This document shows positions 1 to 7,336 of a DNA stretch of 25,219 nt, piece after piece; position 1 is the stretch's first letter, and each line of letters begins with the position of its first letter. The position numbers were made by a program, and so were the translations under genes. A model generated the notes under the pieces. The model was not told where the DNA came from, made no database searches, and saw only the letters and a list, made by a program, of their open reading frames with translations. This stretch comes from H111-94 sp034436045 (GTDB taxonomy: Bacteria; Chloroflexota; Ktedonobacteria; Ktedonobacterales; Ktedonobacteraceae). Location of the stretch: assembly GCA_034436045.1 (NCBI GenBank), contig DAOTVZ010000230.1, positions 1 to 25,219 on the forward strand. Reading direction: 5' to 3'.

Positions 1-833
1 TCGGCATGGTACTGCCGACGATCTCCGACCCCTTTATGGGCCGTGTGGTTGAGGGAGTAGAGCAGGCAGCGATTGAGGCAGGTTTCAATGTCTTTATCAG
101 CACATCACAAAACGACCGCCAGCGCGAGCTTGCCGCCGTTGAAATGTTCCAGAAACGGCGCGTAGACGGCATCATCGTTATGGCTTCGCATCTCTTTGAT
201 GGCTCGCCGCACCCCTCTTACCACAGTAGAGTTCCTGTGGTCTCGATTAACGAGCAGAATCCTGGCGAGGGCATGCTTTTTGTGGCGATAGATGATCGCA
301 GTGGCGCGCGTGTCGCGGTGGAGCATTTGCTAGCACTAGGACATCGCCGTATCGGCTACGTCGGTGTTCCTGATCGTCCCCAATCGAACCAGTATCGTTT
401 GAAAGGCTACCAGGATGCACTACAGGCAGCCAATAAAACTATCGATCCCACTCTTGTTATTACCATCGCTGGCACTATAGATCATGACCGCATCGGCGAG
501 GCCAGCTTAGAACCACTTCTGGCAGGCGAGGCAACAGCGGTTTTCTGCTATAATGACGCTACTGCCATTGGTCTCCTAACCGCTTGTGCGCGTCGTGGTC
601 TTGCTGTGCCTGAGCAACTCAGTATCATCGGTTTCGATGACATCGATATGGCCGCTTACACCTTCCCACCTCTAACCACCGTGCGACAACCACGCTTTGA
701 GTTGGGGCAGAGGGCCATGCGCATGATACTCGCCCTACTGGAGGGCCAGAAACCCGCCAGTCAGATCGTTCCTGTCGAGCTGATTGTGCGCCAGACGACC
801 GCCAGCCTTCTGCCTGAACGGGTATGGAAATAG
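1..833 (+). CDS. LacI/GalR-family transcriptional regulator, 5'-truncated by window edge
   Basis: The reading frame is open to the left edge, so only the effector-binding part is seen (about 277 residues). The visible protein starts with GMVLPTISDPFMGRVVEGVE, the usual first strand and helix of the periplasmic-binding-protein-like domain of LacI regulators, and continues with FQKRRVDGIIVM, AVEHLLALGHRRIGYVG, AVFCYNDATAIGLL and SIIGFDDIDMAAYTFPPLTTV, all standard positions in this family. The helix-turn-helix domain must lie upstream of the window. The gene directly precedes, on the same strand, an inositol operon, so it is probably the local inositol-responsive repressor. LacI-type regulators of iol genes are known in other bacteria; the effector and the sites bound here are inferred only. 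The internal ATG at position 6 is not the true start. Confidence 0.93.
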   Translation, partial: GMVLPTISDPFMGRVVEGVEQAAIEAGFNVFISTSQNDRQRELAAVEMFQKRRVDGIIVMASHLFDGSPHPSYHSRVPVVSINEQNPGEGMLFVAIDDRSGARVAVEHLLALGHRRIGYVGVPDRPQSNQYRLKGYQDALQAANKTIDPTLVITIAGTIDHDRIGEASLEPLLAGEATAVFCYNDATAIGLLTACARRGLAVPEQLSIIGFDDIDMAAYTFPPLTTVRQPRFELGQRAMRMILALLEGQKPASQIVPVELIVRQTTASLLPERVWK

Positions 834-978
834 CGAGCAAGCCGTAGCTGTCTTTTTTTGTCCTTGTGCGCAATCGGTTGTACATATCGATTTATTATGT
901 ACCGACCGATCAGTAAAAGGTAATTACGGACAATCCACCAGATATAAATTATTTTTCGTGTTTATGGGAGGTTTCACA
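834..978 (+). promoter_or_regulatory. Control region of the inositol operon with a 23-bp interrupted palindrome
   Basis: This 145-bp AT-rich gap separates the LacI-type gene from the first enzyme gene. It contains an inverted repeat with perfect 7-bp arms, GTACATA at 880-886 and TATGTAC at 896-902, separated by 9 bp, and a perfect 8-bp palindrome GTAATTAC at 920-927. TATTAT (893-898) and TATAAA (943-948) could serve as -10 elements, but neither has a convincing -35 at normal spacing, so no promoter is assigned precisely. The palindrome is a reasonable operator candidate for the adjacent LacI protein, although it lacks the central CG usual for that family. SD sequence GGGAGG (966-971) belongs to the next gene. 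Confidence 0.45.
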
Positions 979-2145
979 ATGACACGAACAATCGGTATTG
1001 GCGTGATTGGTATGGGCTGGATGGGTGAGGCGCACAGCCGCGCGTATCGCGCCATTCCAGATCGTTTTCACGAGAGTGGCCTGTACCCCCGGCTCGTCGT
1101 CTGCGCCGACCAGGTGGAAGCACGCGCTCAATCTGCTCAGCAACGCTTCGGTTTTGAACGCTACACGACCGATTGGCGTGATGTGATCGCCGACCCCGCC
1201 GTCGAGGCCGTCATCGTGACCGCGCCCAACGGCATGCATCTGGAGATTAACCGCGCGGTGGCTCAGGTCGGCAAGCACCTCTTCTGCGAGAAGCCGGTCG
1301 GCAGGAACCCGCAAGACACTATCCAGAGCGTCGCTGCGGCACGTGAGGCTGGTTTGTTGACCGGTGTTGGCTATAACTATCGCTGGGCACCACTCGTGCA
1401 GTATGCCCGCCAGCTCATCGCCGACGGTAAGCTGGGACGCTTGACACATTATCACGGTCGCTTTCTCAACGGCTACGCGGCTGACCCCAATGGCTTCCTC
1501 TCCTGGCGTTTTCAGCAAGAACACGGCCTCGGCACGCTGGGCGACCTCATGTCGCATGTGATCGATATGGCCCATATGCTGGCCGGTCCCATTACGCGCG
1601 TCACCAGCGACAAAGAAACTTTTATTCGTCAACGCCCTATTCCACAACCAGGCAAGGGCACGCATTACGATGTAGGCAGCAGCGATGACCCGATGGGAGA
1701 AGTAACCAACGAGGATTACGTCAACGCGCTGGTGCATTTTGCCAACGGCACTCGCGGTATACTAGAGTCATGTCGTATCATCAATGGGGCCAAATGCGAC
1801 ATGAGTTTTGAGGTTCATGGCACAAAAGGCGCTATCAAATGGACAATGGAGCGCATGAATGAACTGCAATTGCAGTGGCGCAACGATGCGAATCCGGCGG
1901 AGGATGGCTACACCACGCTCTTAAGTGGGCCTGCGCATCCCTATCATCGCCACTTCAATCCAGGCTGGGGCGTCAATCTCGGCTATGATGATCTAAAAAC
2001 GATAGAGGCGTACAATTTCCTGCAAACCATCGTCACCGGCAAGCAGGGAGAGCCAGGTTTTGCTGAGGCCGAGGCAGTTGCTCGTGTGCAACAGGCCATG
2101 ATGCGCTCCTGGGCGAGCGGACGCTGGGAGACCGTTGAGGCTTAG
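979..2145 (+). CDS. Gfo/Idh/MocA-family NAD(P)-dependent oxidoreductase (possible inositol-isomer dehydrogenase)
   Basis: The 388-residue protein carries the N-terminal Rossmann motif GMGWMG (about 11-16), the CEKPVG segment with the conserved lysine (K105), and GDLMSHVID (188-196), which supplies the Asp and His (D189, H193) typical of inositol-dehydrogenase-type catalysis. The ATG at 979 is chosen because GGGAGG lies 7 nt upstream; an in-frame extension back to 784 would overlap the regulator gene and looks non-coding. It is the first structural gene of the iol operon, 14 bp before iolE. It is clearly a different subfamily from the IolG encoded downstream. In Bacillus, extra Gfo/Idh enzymes (IolX, IolW, IolU) act on scyllo-inositol or scyllo-inosose, so a similar role is plausible here, but the substrate cannot be read from the sequence. 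Confidence 0.88.
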   Translation: MTRTIGIGVIGMGWMGEAHSRAYRAIPDRFHESGLYPRLVVCADQVEARAQSAQQRFGFERYTTDWRDVIADPAVEAVIVTAPNGMHLEINRAVAQVGKHLFCEKPVGRNPQDTIQSVAAAREAGLLTGVGYNYRWAPLVQYARQLIADGKLGRLTHYHGRFLNGYAADPNGFLSWRFQQEHGLGTLGDLMSHVIDMAHMLAGPITRVTSDKETFIRQRPIPQPGKGTHYDVGSSDDPMGEVTNEDYVNALVHFANGTRGILESCRIINGAKCDMSFEVHGTKGAIKWTMERMNELQLQWRNDANPAEDGYTTLLSGPAHPYHRHFNPGWGVNLGYDDLKTIEAYNFLQTIVTGKQGEPGFAEAEAVARVQQAMMRSWASGRWETVEA

Positions 2146-2159
2146 AGGAGAAGAGAACT

Positions 2160-3068
2160 ATGACAAAGGCGAACATCCGTGTGGGTAACGCCCCTTGCTC
2201 TTGGGGCGTGATCGAGAATGTAGAGGGAGAGCGCGGCAATTATGCCCGTGTGCTGGATGAGATGCACGAGGCCGGTTTTGAGGGCACCGAATTAGGCGAT
2301 TGGGGCTTTATGCCCACCGACCCCGATGTGCTACGTCAGGAACTGGCGGCCCGCCAACTGGCATTACTCGCTTCGTGGGTCAGTGTCTATTTGCATGATG
2401 CCGAACGCCATGCCGCCAGCGAGGCCGATGCCGTGCGCACAGCCCGCCTGCTCGCAGAGGTTGGCGAGCCGGAGTGCCTGATCGTGCTGGGCAACGACCC
2501 TTATGGCGACCCCATGCGCACGCACTATGCCGGGCGTATTCGACCGGAACAGGGCATGAGTGAGGCTCAGTGGCAAGTCTTTACGGCTGGGGCTAACCGC
2601 ATCGCAGAGGCTGTACGCCGCGAAACCGGCTTGCGTACTGTATTTCATCATCATATCGGCACGTGGGTAGAAACGCCAGAGGAAACAGCCAGATTTCTCA
2701 ACCTGACCGATCCGAGCCTGGTCGGTCTGTGCTTTGACACCGGCCATTACCGCTTTGGCGGCGGCGACCCCGTCGAAGGTTTACGCCGCCACGCCGACCG
2801 CATCTGGCACGTCCACTTCAAAGATCACTCGCCGTCCGTCGCTGAGGAGGCACGCAAGCAGGACTGGAATGCGGTACAGGCAGTGGCGCATGGTGTTTTC
2901 TGTGAACTGGGCCAGGGCGATGTGAATTTTCCGGCAGTCATCCAGGAGCTGAATAACATGGGCTATGCTGGCTGGATCGTCGTGGAACAAGACGTATTGC
3001 CTGGGATGGGAACGCCCAAAGAAAGTGCCCAACGCAACCGCGCCTATCTGAGAAACATCGGCTTATAG
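2160..3068 (+). CDS. iolE: Inosose (2-keto-myo-inositol) dehydratase, IolE
   Basis: The 302-residue TIM-barrel protein belongs to the sugar phosphate isomerase/epimerase (AP endonuclease 2-like) fold. It begins with RVGNAPCSWGV, the family's first strand, and has FHHHIGTWVET (162-172), LCFDTGH (190-196), WHVHFKD (216-222) and GWIVVEQD (271-278), which together supply the acidic and histidine metal ligands. These blocks correspond closely to Bacillus IolE. IolE removes water from 2-keto-myo-inositol to give the cyclohexane-1,2-dione used by IolD; the enzyme is cytosolic and metal dependent. AGGAG at 2146-2150 sets the ATG start. Neighbours iolB, iolG, iolC and iolD support IolE over the related isomerases IolI or IolH, which cannot be fully excluded. 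Confidence 0.87.
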   Translation: MTKANIRVGNAPCSWGVIENVEGERGNYARVLDEMHEAGFEGTELGDWGFMPTDPDVLRQELAARQLALLASWVSVYLHDAERHAASEADAVRTARLLAEVGEPECLIVLGNDPYGDPMRTHYAGRIRPEQGMSEAQWQVFTAGANRIAEAVRRETGLRTVFHHHIGTWVETPEETARFLNLTDPSLVGLCFDTGHYRFGGGDPVEGLRRHADRIWHVHFKDHSPSVAEEARKQDWNAVQAVAHGVFCELGQGDVNFPAVIQELNNMGYAGWIVVEQDVLPGMGTPKESAQRNRAYLRNIGL

Positions 3069-3094
3069 CCGACCTCATTGAAAGGAGATATATT

Positions 3095-3946
3095 ATGGGA
3101 GTGCTTATCAGGCCGCAAACAGAGCGCATAGATGGATTTGTGCGCAGGTTAGATGTTACACCTGTAACGGCTGGTTGGCACTATGTCTCGTTCGCCGTGT
3201 ACCAATTGAGCAGGGGCCAGACACTGGCGGGCGCGGCAAATGGTCGAGAGACTGCTGTGATCGTGCTATCCGGCATCGGGAACGGCGAACTCAACGGGCA
3301 ACCGGTGGGGCAGCTTGGCGAACGGCTCAGCGTCTTTGAGCAGAAGGCCCCGTATACACTCTATTTGTCTGAAGATGCCAACTACCGCATCGAATGTACC
3401 TCTGATAGCATGGAGATCGCCATTGCCAGTGCCCCAACCACACACCAGCATCTGCCTGCGCGCGTGATTCGACCAGAGCAGGTTAGCATCGAGCTACGGG
3501 GTGAGGGCAATACACGGCGTCGTGTCCAGCATATTATGGACGTGGATCAGCAGGCCGAACGTTTGATCCTTGTCGAGGTCATCACTCCGGCGGGCAACTG
3601 GTCCTCGTTCCCACCCCATAAACACGATACTGAGAATCCACCGCATGAAGCTTACCTGGAAGAAACCTATTATCACCACATTCAACCAGGCGACGGTTTC
3701 GCCTTCCAGCGCGTGTACACCTATGATGGATTTGACGAAACAGTTGCCGTCAACGATGGCGACCTCGTGCTTGTGCCAAAGGGCTATCACGTCGTCTCAG
3801 CCGCTCCCGGTTGCGAACTATACTATCTCAACGTGATGGCCGGTCCGCGCCGTGAGTGGTTGTACCAGGTTGATCCGGCTTTCCATCGCCTACTCCCCCC
3901 ATCGGGCAAGATTACCGGCGCAATTATAAGCGGAAGAGAAGCATGA
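3095..3946 (+). CDS. iolB: 5-deoxy-glucuronate isomerase, IolB
   Basis: This 283-residue bicupin protein is close to the usual IolB length of about 270. Recognisable IolB segments are PAGNWSSFPPHKHD (165-178) with metal-ligand histidines H175 and H177, the YLEETYYHHIQP stretch (187-198) with a conserved glutamate, VPKGYHVVSAAPGCELYYLNVMAGP starting near 227, and the C-terminal WLYQVDPAF. IolB converts 5-deoxy-D-glucuronate into 2-deoxy-5-keto-D-gluconate, the substrate of IolC. SD AAAGGAG (3081-3087) precedes the ATG. The gene lies 26 bp after iolE and its stop is one base before the next start, so it is almost certainly co-transcribed with, and probably translationally coupled to, the MDR dehydrogenase gene. 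Confidence 0.95.
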   Translation: MGVLIRPQTERIDGFVRRLDVTPVTAGWHYVSFAVYQLSRGQTLAGAANGRETAVIVLSGIGNGELNGQPVGQLGERLSVFEQKAPYTLYLSEDANYRIECTSDSMEIAIASAPTTHQHLPARVIRPEQVSIELRGEGNTRRRVQHIMDVDQQAERLILVEVITPAGNWSSFPPHKHDTENPPHEAYLEETYYHHIQPGDGFAFQRVYTYDGFDETVAVNDGDLVLVPKGYHVVSAAPGCELYYLNVMAGPRREWLYQVDPAFHRLLPPSGKITGAIISGREA

Positions 3947-3947
3947 A

Positions 3948-5075
3948 ATGAAAGCAATTGCCGTCTTTCCAGGGACACATGAAGTAAAGCTGATCGAGCA
4001 TAAGGAACCGACAATCACGACGCCGACCCAGGTCAAGCTGCGCACGCTGGAAGTGGGTATATGCGGCACCGACCGCAAAATTACTTCATTCCAGTTCGGC
4101 ACGCCCCCGCCTGACAGCGACTATTTTATAATCGGGCATGAGATGCTCGGTGAGGTGGTTGAAGTGGGTGCCGAGGTGCGCACCCTCAAGCCGGGCGACC
4201 TGGCGGTGACGATGGTGCGCCATACCTGTCTCCATGATACCTGTCACGCTTGCCGTATGGGCCATCAAGATTTCTGCTTCACGGGCGATTACACAGAACA
4301 TGGCATTAAAGAGTTGCACGGCTTTATGGCCGAGTTTGTGGTTGATGAAGAACGCTACATGCTCCAGGTACCTCATGCGTTGCGCGACGTGGGTGTGCTG
4401 ACCGAGCCGCTGACAGTCGTGGAGAAGGGTATGGCACAGGTCTGGCACATTCAGCAGAGACTGCCCTGGGTCGATCCGCACGCACCGGCCCACTTGCGGG
4501 GCAAAGGTCTGAAAGCGTTGGTATTAGGGGCCGGGCCGGTTGGACTCCTGGGGGCCATGCAGCTTATTGCAACAGGCTTCGAGACGTATGTCTATTCGCG
4601 TTCCAGGCAGCCCAATCCCAAAGCAGAGTTGGTAGAGGCCATCGGCGGCATGTATATCTCCAGTGAAACCACATCGGTCAAGCAGCTTGCCGGACAGATC
4701 GGCGCAATTGATCTTGTCTTTGAAGCAGCAGGAGCTTCACAGCTCTCCTTCGATGTCATGGGTATATTGGGAAATAACGCTATCTTTGTAGTCGCAGGTG
4801 TACCCGAAGGGGAAAATGCCCCTACGGCCTCTCATATAGATACCGATGCCTTGATGCATAACTACGTGCTAAAGAATCTGGCAGTGATAGGTACGGTGAA
4901 CGCAGATAAGGCCGCTTTTGAGGCGGCGATTCGTGACCTTGCTATTTTTAAGCAGCGCTGGCCGCACGCGCTGAGTTCTCTGATTACCGACCGTTATCCG
5001 CTTGCACAGGCTCCACAGTTGTTGCTTGGCCACATTGGGCATAGGGGCAGCATCAAGAACCTGGTGACAATATAA
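3948..5075 (+). CDS. Zinc-dependent MDR dehydrogenase, glucose 1-dehydrogenase-like
   Basis: The 375-residue protein is a medium-chain dehydrogenase. It shows ICGTDRK (38-44, catalytic Cys39), GHE (63-65, catalytic His64), a structural-zinc lobe with Cys94, Cys99, Cys102 and Cys110, LTEPL (151-155), and the Rossmann motif GAGPVG (194-199). Its arrangement, with ICGTDRK and the late NADP-domain feature AVIGTVNADKAAFEAA, resembles archaeal-type glucose dehydrogenases more than generic alcohol dehydrogenases. The ATG follows the iolB stop by one base, with GGAAGAG upstream. Its place between iolB and iolG says it serves inositol use. It might oxidise another inositol or keto-inositol, as the MDR enzyme IolM does in the Thermotoga pathway, or an aldose; the true substrate is unknown. 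Confidence 0.85.
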   Translation: MKAIAVFPGTHEVKLIEHKEPTITTPTQVKLRTLEVGICGTDRKITSFQFGTPPPDSDYFIIGHEMLGEVVEVGAEVRTLKPGDLAVTMVRHTCLHDTCHACRMGHQDFCFTGDYTEHGIKELHGFMAEFVVDEERYMLQVPHALRDVGVLTEPLTVVEKGMAQVWHIQQRLPWVDPHAPAHLRGKGLKALVLGAGPVGLLGAMQLIATGFETYVYSRSRQPNPKAELVEAIGGMYISSETTSVKQLAGQIGAIDLVFEAAGASQLSFDVMGILGNNAIFVVAGVPEGENAPTASHIDTDALMHNYVLKNLAVIGTVNADKAAFEAAIRDLAIFKQRWPHALSSLITDRYPLAQAPQLLLGHIGHRGSIKNLVTI

Positions 5076-5134
5076 AGCCAGAGAGGATTTTCGTAGGAAC
5101 GCAAGGCTGTGAACCTGAAAGGAGCAAAAGCTAT

Positions 5135-6175
5135 ATGCCTGCACAGACATTGAAGGTCGGCTTGATCGGTGCCGGTCGCATCGGGCGCATGCATGCCGGC
5201 AATCTCGCCACGCAGATTGAGTCCACTGAACTGGTCATGGTGGCCGATGTGTGGGAGGAGAATGCCCGGCAGTGTGCCAGTCGCTATGCTATTCCCGCCG
5301 CCACAGATGATTACCATGATATTCTGGCCCATCCAGAGATTGAGGCTGTTGTGATCTGCTCATCCACCGACACCCATGCCCTGATTATCGAGGAAGCGGC
5401 GCGCGCGGGCAAACATATCTTCTGTGAAAAACCCATCGCCCTTGACCTACCATCCATTGACCGGGCACTGGCAGCCGTAGCAGAGGCCAGTGTCAAATTG
5501 CAACTTGGCTTCAATCGACGCTTTGACGCCAGCTATAGCCGCGTACACCAGGCCGTGCAAGCCGGAGAGATCGGGCGCGTGCAACAACTCCATATCATTA
5601 GCCGCGATCCCGCTCCACCGCCTATCTCATACATTAATGGCTCAGGCGGCCTCTTCCTTGATATGACTATTCATGATTTCGACATGGCCCGTTTTCTCGT
5701 CAACAGTGAGATAGACGAAGTTTTTGCACTGGCAGACGTAATGGTAGACTCAGCGATTGGCGAGGCTGGCGATGTAGACACAGCAACCATCCTGCTACGC
5801 TTCAACAATGGCGTGATCGGCACGATTGAGAATTGCCGCCAGGCTGTCTATGGCTACGACCAGCGTGTCGAGGTGCTGGGAAGTGCCGGGGCAATACGCA
5901 CAGAAAATCAGTATGCCAACACCGCCATCATCAGCGATAACCACAGTGTTCGACGTGACCTACCACTCCATTTCTACATCGAACGCTACATGCAGAGTTA
6001 TATCACGGAAATAGAGTCCTTCGTAGATGCCGTACTTCATGATAAACCCGTTTCCGTCACCGGCTACGATGGGCGTATGGCTCTGATCCTGGGGCTGGCG
6101 GCGAAAAAATCTCTGGCCGAACATCGCCCGGTTCTTTTGAGCGAATTTATCGATGACGCGGGGAGGGAAGCATGA
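5135..6175 (+). CDS. iolG: myo-Inositol 2-dehydrogenase, IolG
   Basis: The 346-residue Gfo/Idh enzyme has the Rossmann motif GAGRIG (12-17), CEKPIALD (97-104, catalytic lysine K99), GFNRRFD (125-131), the RDPAPPP segment typical of IolG, and LDMTIHDFDMARF (175-187) with the catalytic Asp176 and His180. Together these match myo-inositol 2-dehydrogenase more specifically than the other Gfo/Idh gene at 979. It oxidises myo-inositol with NAD+ to 2-keto-myo-inositol (scyllo-inosose), the first step of the pathway. The ATG is preceded by AAAGGAG (5118-5124). The 59-bp gap before it and the 109-bp gap after it are the largest inside the operon, and neither shows a convincing terminator. Confidence 0.93.
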   Translation: MPAQTLKVGLIGAGRIGRMHAGNLATQIESTELVMVADVWEENARQCASRYAIPAATDDYHDILAHPEIEAVVICSSTDTHALIIEEAARAGKHIFCEKPIALDLPSIDRALAAVAEASVKLQLGFNRRFDASYSRVHQAVQAGEIGRVQQLHIISRDPAPPPISYINGSGGLFLDMTIHDFDMARFLVNSEIDEVFALADVMVDSAIGEAGDVDTATILLRFNNGVIGTIENCRQAVYGYDQRVEVLGSAGAIRTENQYANTAIISDNHSVRRDLPLHFYIERYMQSYITEIESFVDAVLHDKPVSVTGYDGRMALILGLAAKKSLAEHRPVLLSEFIDDAGREA

Positions 6176-6284
6176 AGCACTCTGTAACCTTTTCGGGTGA
6201 TGACAGGAGCCGGTTTCCCCCGGCAAGAATGTAGATACGTTCAGGTAAGACATTTTCCTATTTATTACTAAACAGGAGTTAGTT
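6176..6284 (+). other. Intergenic spacer between iolG and iolC with a small hairpin
   Basis: The 109-bp gap holds a 5-bp stem, GCCGG (6209-6213) and CCGGC (6220-6224), with a six-base loop and no following T-tract, so it is not a classical terminator. It may be an RNA processing or stability element or chance. An AT-rich stretch (about 6251-6270) precedes AGGAG at 6274-6278, the SD for iolC. An internal promoter is possible but no clear -35/-10 pair is visible. Confidence 0.3.
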
Positions 6285-7316
6285 ATGGCGACAAGCGATA
6301 GAGCATACGACGTGCTGGCGATGGGGCGCTCTTCGATTGATCTCTACTCCAACGATATCGGCGCGCCATTCGTGGAGATTAGTAGTTTTGCCGCCTACGT
6401 GGGAGGTTGCCCAACCAATATTAGCGTTGGCACACACCGCCTGGGATTGCGTTCTGCGCTGCTAACGGCGATAGGCGACGACCAGGTAGGCAATTTCATC
6501 TTGCACTTCCTGCAACGCGAGGGCGTGGAGACGAACTTTATTCCGCGCAAGCCGGGCCATCGTTCAAGCGCAGTAGTACTGGGCATCGAGCCACCTGATC
6601 GTTTCCCACTGACCTACTATCGAGACAACTGCGCCGACATCCAGCTTAACATTGACGACGTGCTAGCCGCGCCGATAGCCGAGAGCAGCGTCCTGTTAAT
6701 CAGCGGTACCGGTCTGAGCAAGGAGCCGAGCCGGAGCGCAACGATCTTCGCCGCCGAGATGGCCAGGCAGGCCGGAACGTTGGTGGCGCTGGACATCGAT
6801 TTTCGGCCCGATCAGTGGGACGACCCACGCGCGTTTGGCGTGATATTGCGTTCGGTTTTGCGCCTGGTCGATATTGTCATTGGCACCGATGACGAGATCA
6901 ATGCCACGATGCTGACCGATGCCCGCCAGGTGAGCCTGACCCACTCACAGGTTTCGGACGCTCGTGTCAGCGGCGATATTCACACGGCGATTCAGGCGCT
7001 CCTCGCGCTTGGCCCAAAGGCGCTGGCCCAAAAACGTGGTGCGCATGGCGCGACCATTCACCTGCTGTCAAAGGAAGGGACCAGCTCGCACATTGACGTG
7101 CCGGGGTTCCGCGTGGAGGTAAGCAATATTCTGGGTGCAGGCGATGCCTTTGCATCCGGCCTGCTCTATGGCGTGGTCAAAGGGTGGGACTGGTACAAGG
7201 CCACAAGGCTGGCGAACGCCTGTGGGGCAATCCTGGTCACGAAGCACGGCTGCGCCAACTTCATGCCCACCTATAACGAGGTAATGGCGTTCATCGAGGA
7301 ACATGGCGGCATGTAA
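6285..7316 (+). CDS. iolC: 5-dehydro-2-deoxygluconokinase, IolC
   Basis: This 343-residue PfkB/ribokinase-family kinase has the N-terminal VLAMGRSSIDLY, the sugar-binding GG pair in YVGGCPTNIS (39-47), DFRPDQW (172-178) and the C-terminal anion-hole motif ILGAGDAFASG (282-292) with the catalytic base D287. IolC phosphorylates 2-deoxy-5-keto-D-gluconate to the 6-phosphate using ATP. AVYVGGCPTNI-type spacing and the ALDIDFRPDQWDDP segment are characteristic of IolC rather than generic fructokinases. Many IolC proteins carry a C-terminal DUF2090 aldolase-like domain; this one stops after the kinase domain, which fits with a separate aldolase gene at the end of the operon. SD AGGAG lies at 6274-6278. 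Confidence 0.94.
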   Translation: MATSDRAYDVLAMGRSSIDLYSNDIGAPFVEISSFAAYVGGCPTNISVGTHRLGLRSALLTAIGDDQVGNFILHFLQREGVETNFIPRKPGHRSSAVVLGIEPPDRFPLTYYRDNCADIQLNIDDVLAAPIAESSVLLISGTGLSKEPSRSATIFAAEMARQAGTLVALDIDFRPDQWDDPRAFGVILRSVLRLVDIVIGTDDEINATMLTDARQVSLTHSQVSDARVSGDIHTAIQALLALGPKALAQKRGAHGATIHLLSKEGTSSHIDVPGFRVEVSNILGAGDAFASGLLYGVVKGWDWYKATRLANACGAILVTKHGCANFMPTYNEVMAFIEEHGGM

Positions 7317-7336
7317 GTAAAGAGGGAAGAACAGTT

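Noticed and set aside
784..978. In-frame upstream extension of the first Gfo/Idh gene
   Set aside because: It overlaps the regulator gene and the AT-rich control region, has no SD, and the added residues look unlike the family; GGGAGG before 979 decides the start.
949..1737. Long antisense open frame over the first Gfo/Idh gene
   Set aside because: It is complementary to a well-supported enzyme, shows no family motif, and reflects codon bias of the real gene.
6209..6224. GC-rich hairpin after iolG as a terminator
   Set aside because: The stem is only 5 bp and lacks a T-run, and the following iolC is clearly needed in the same pathway.
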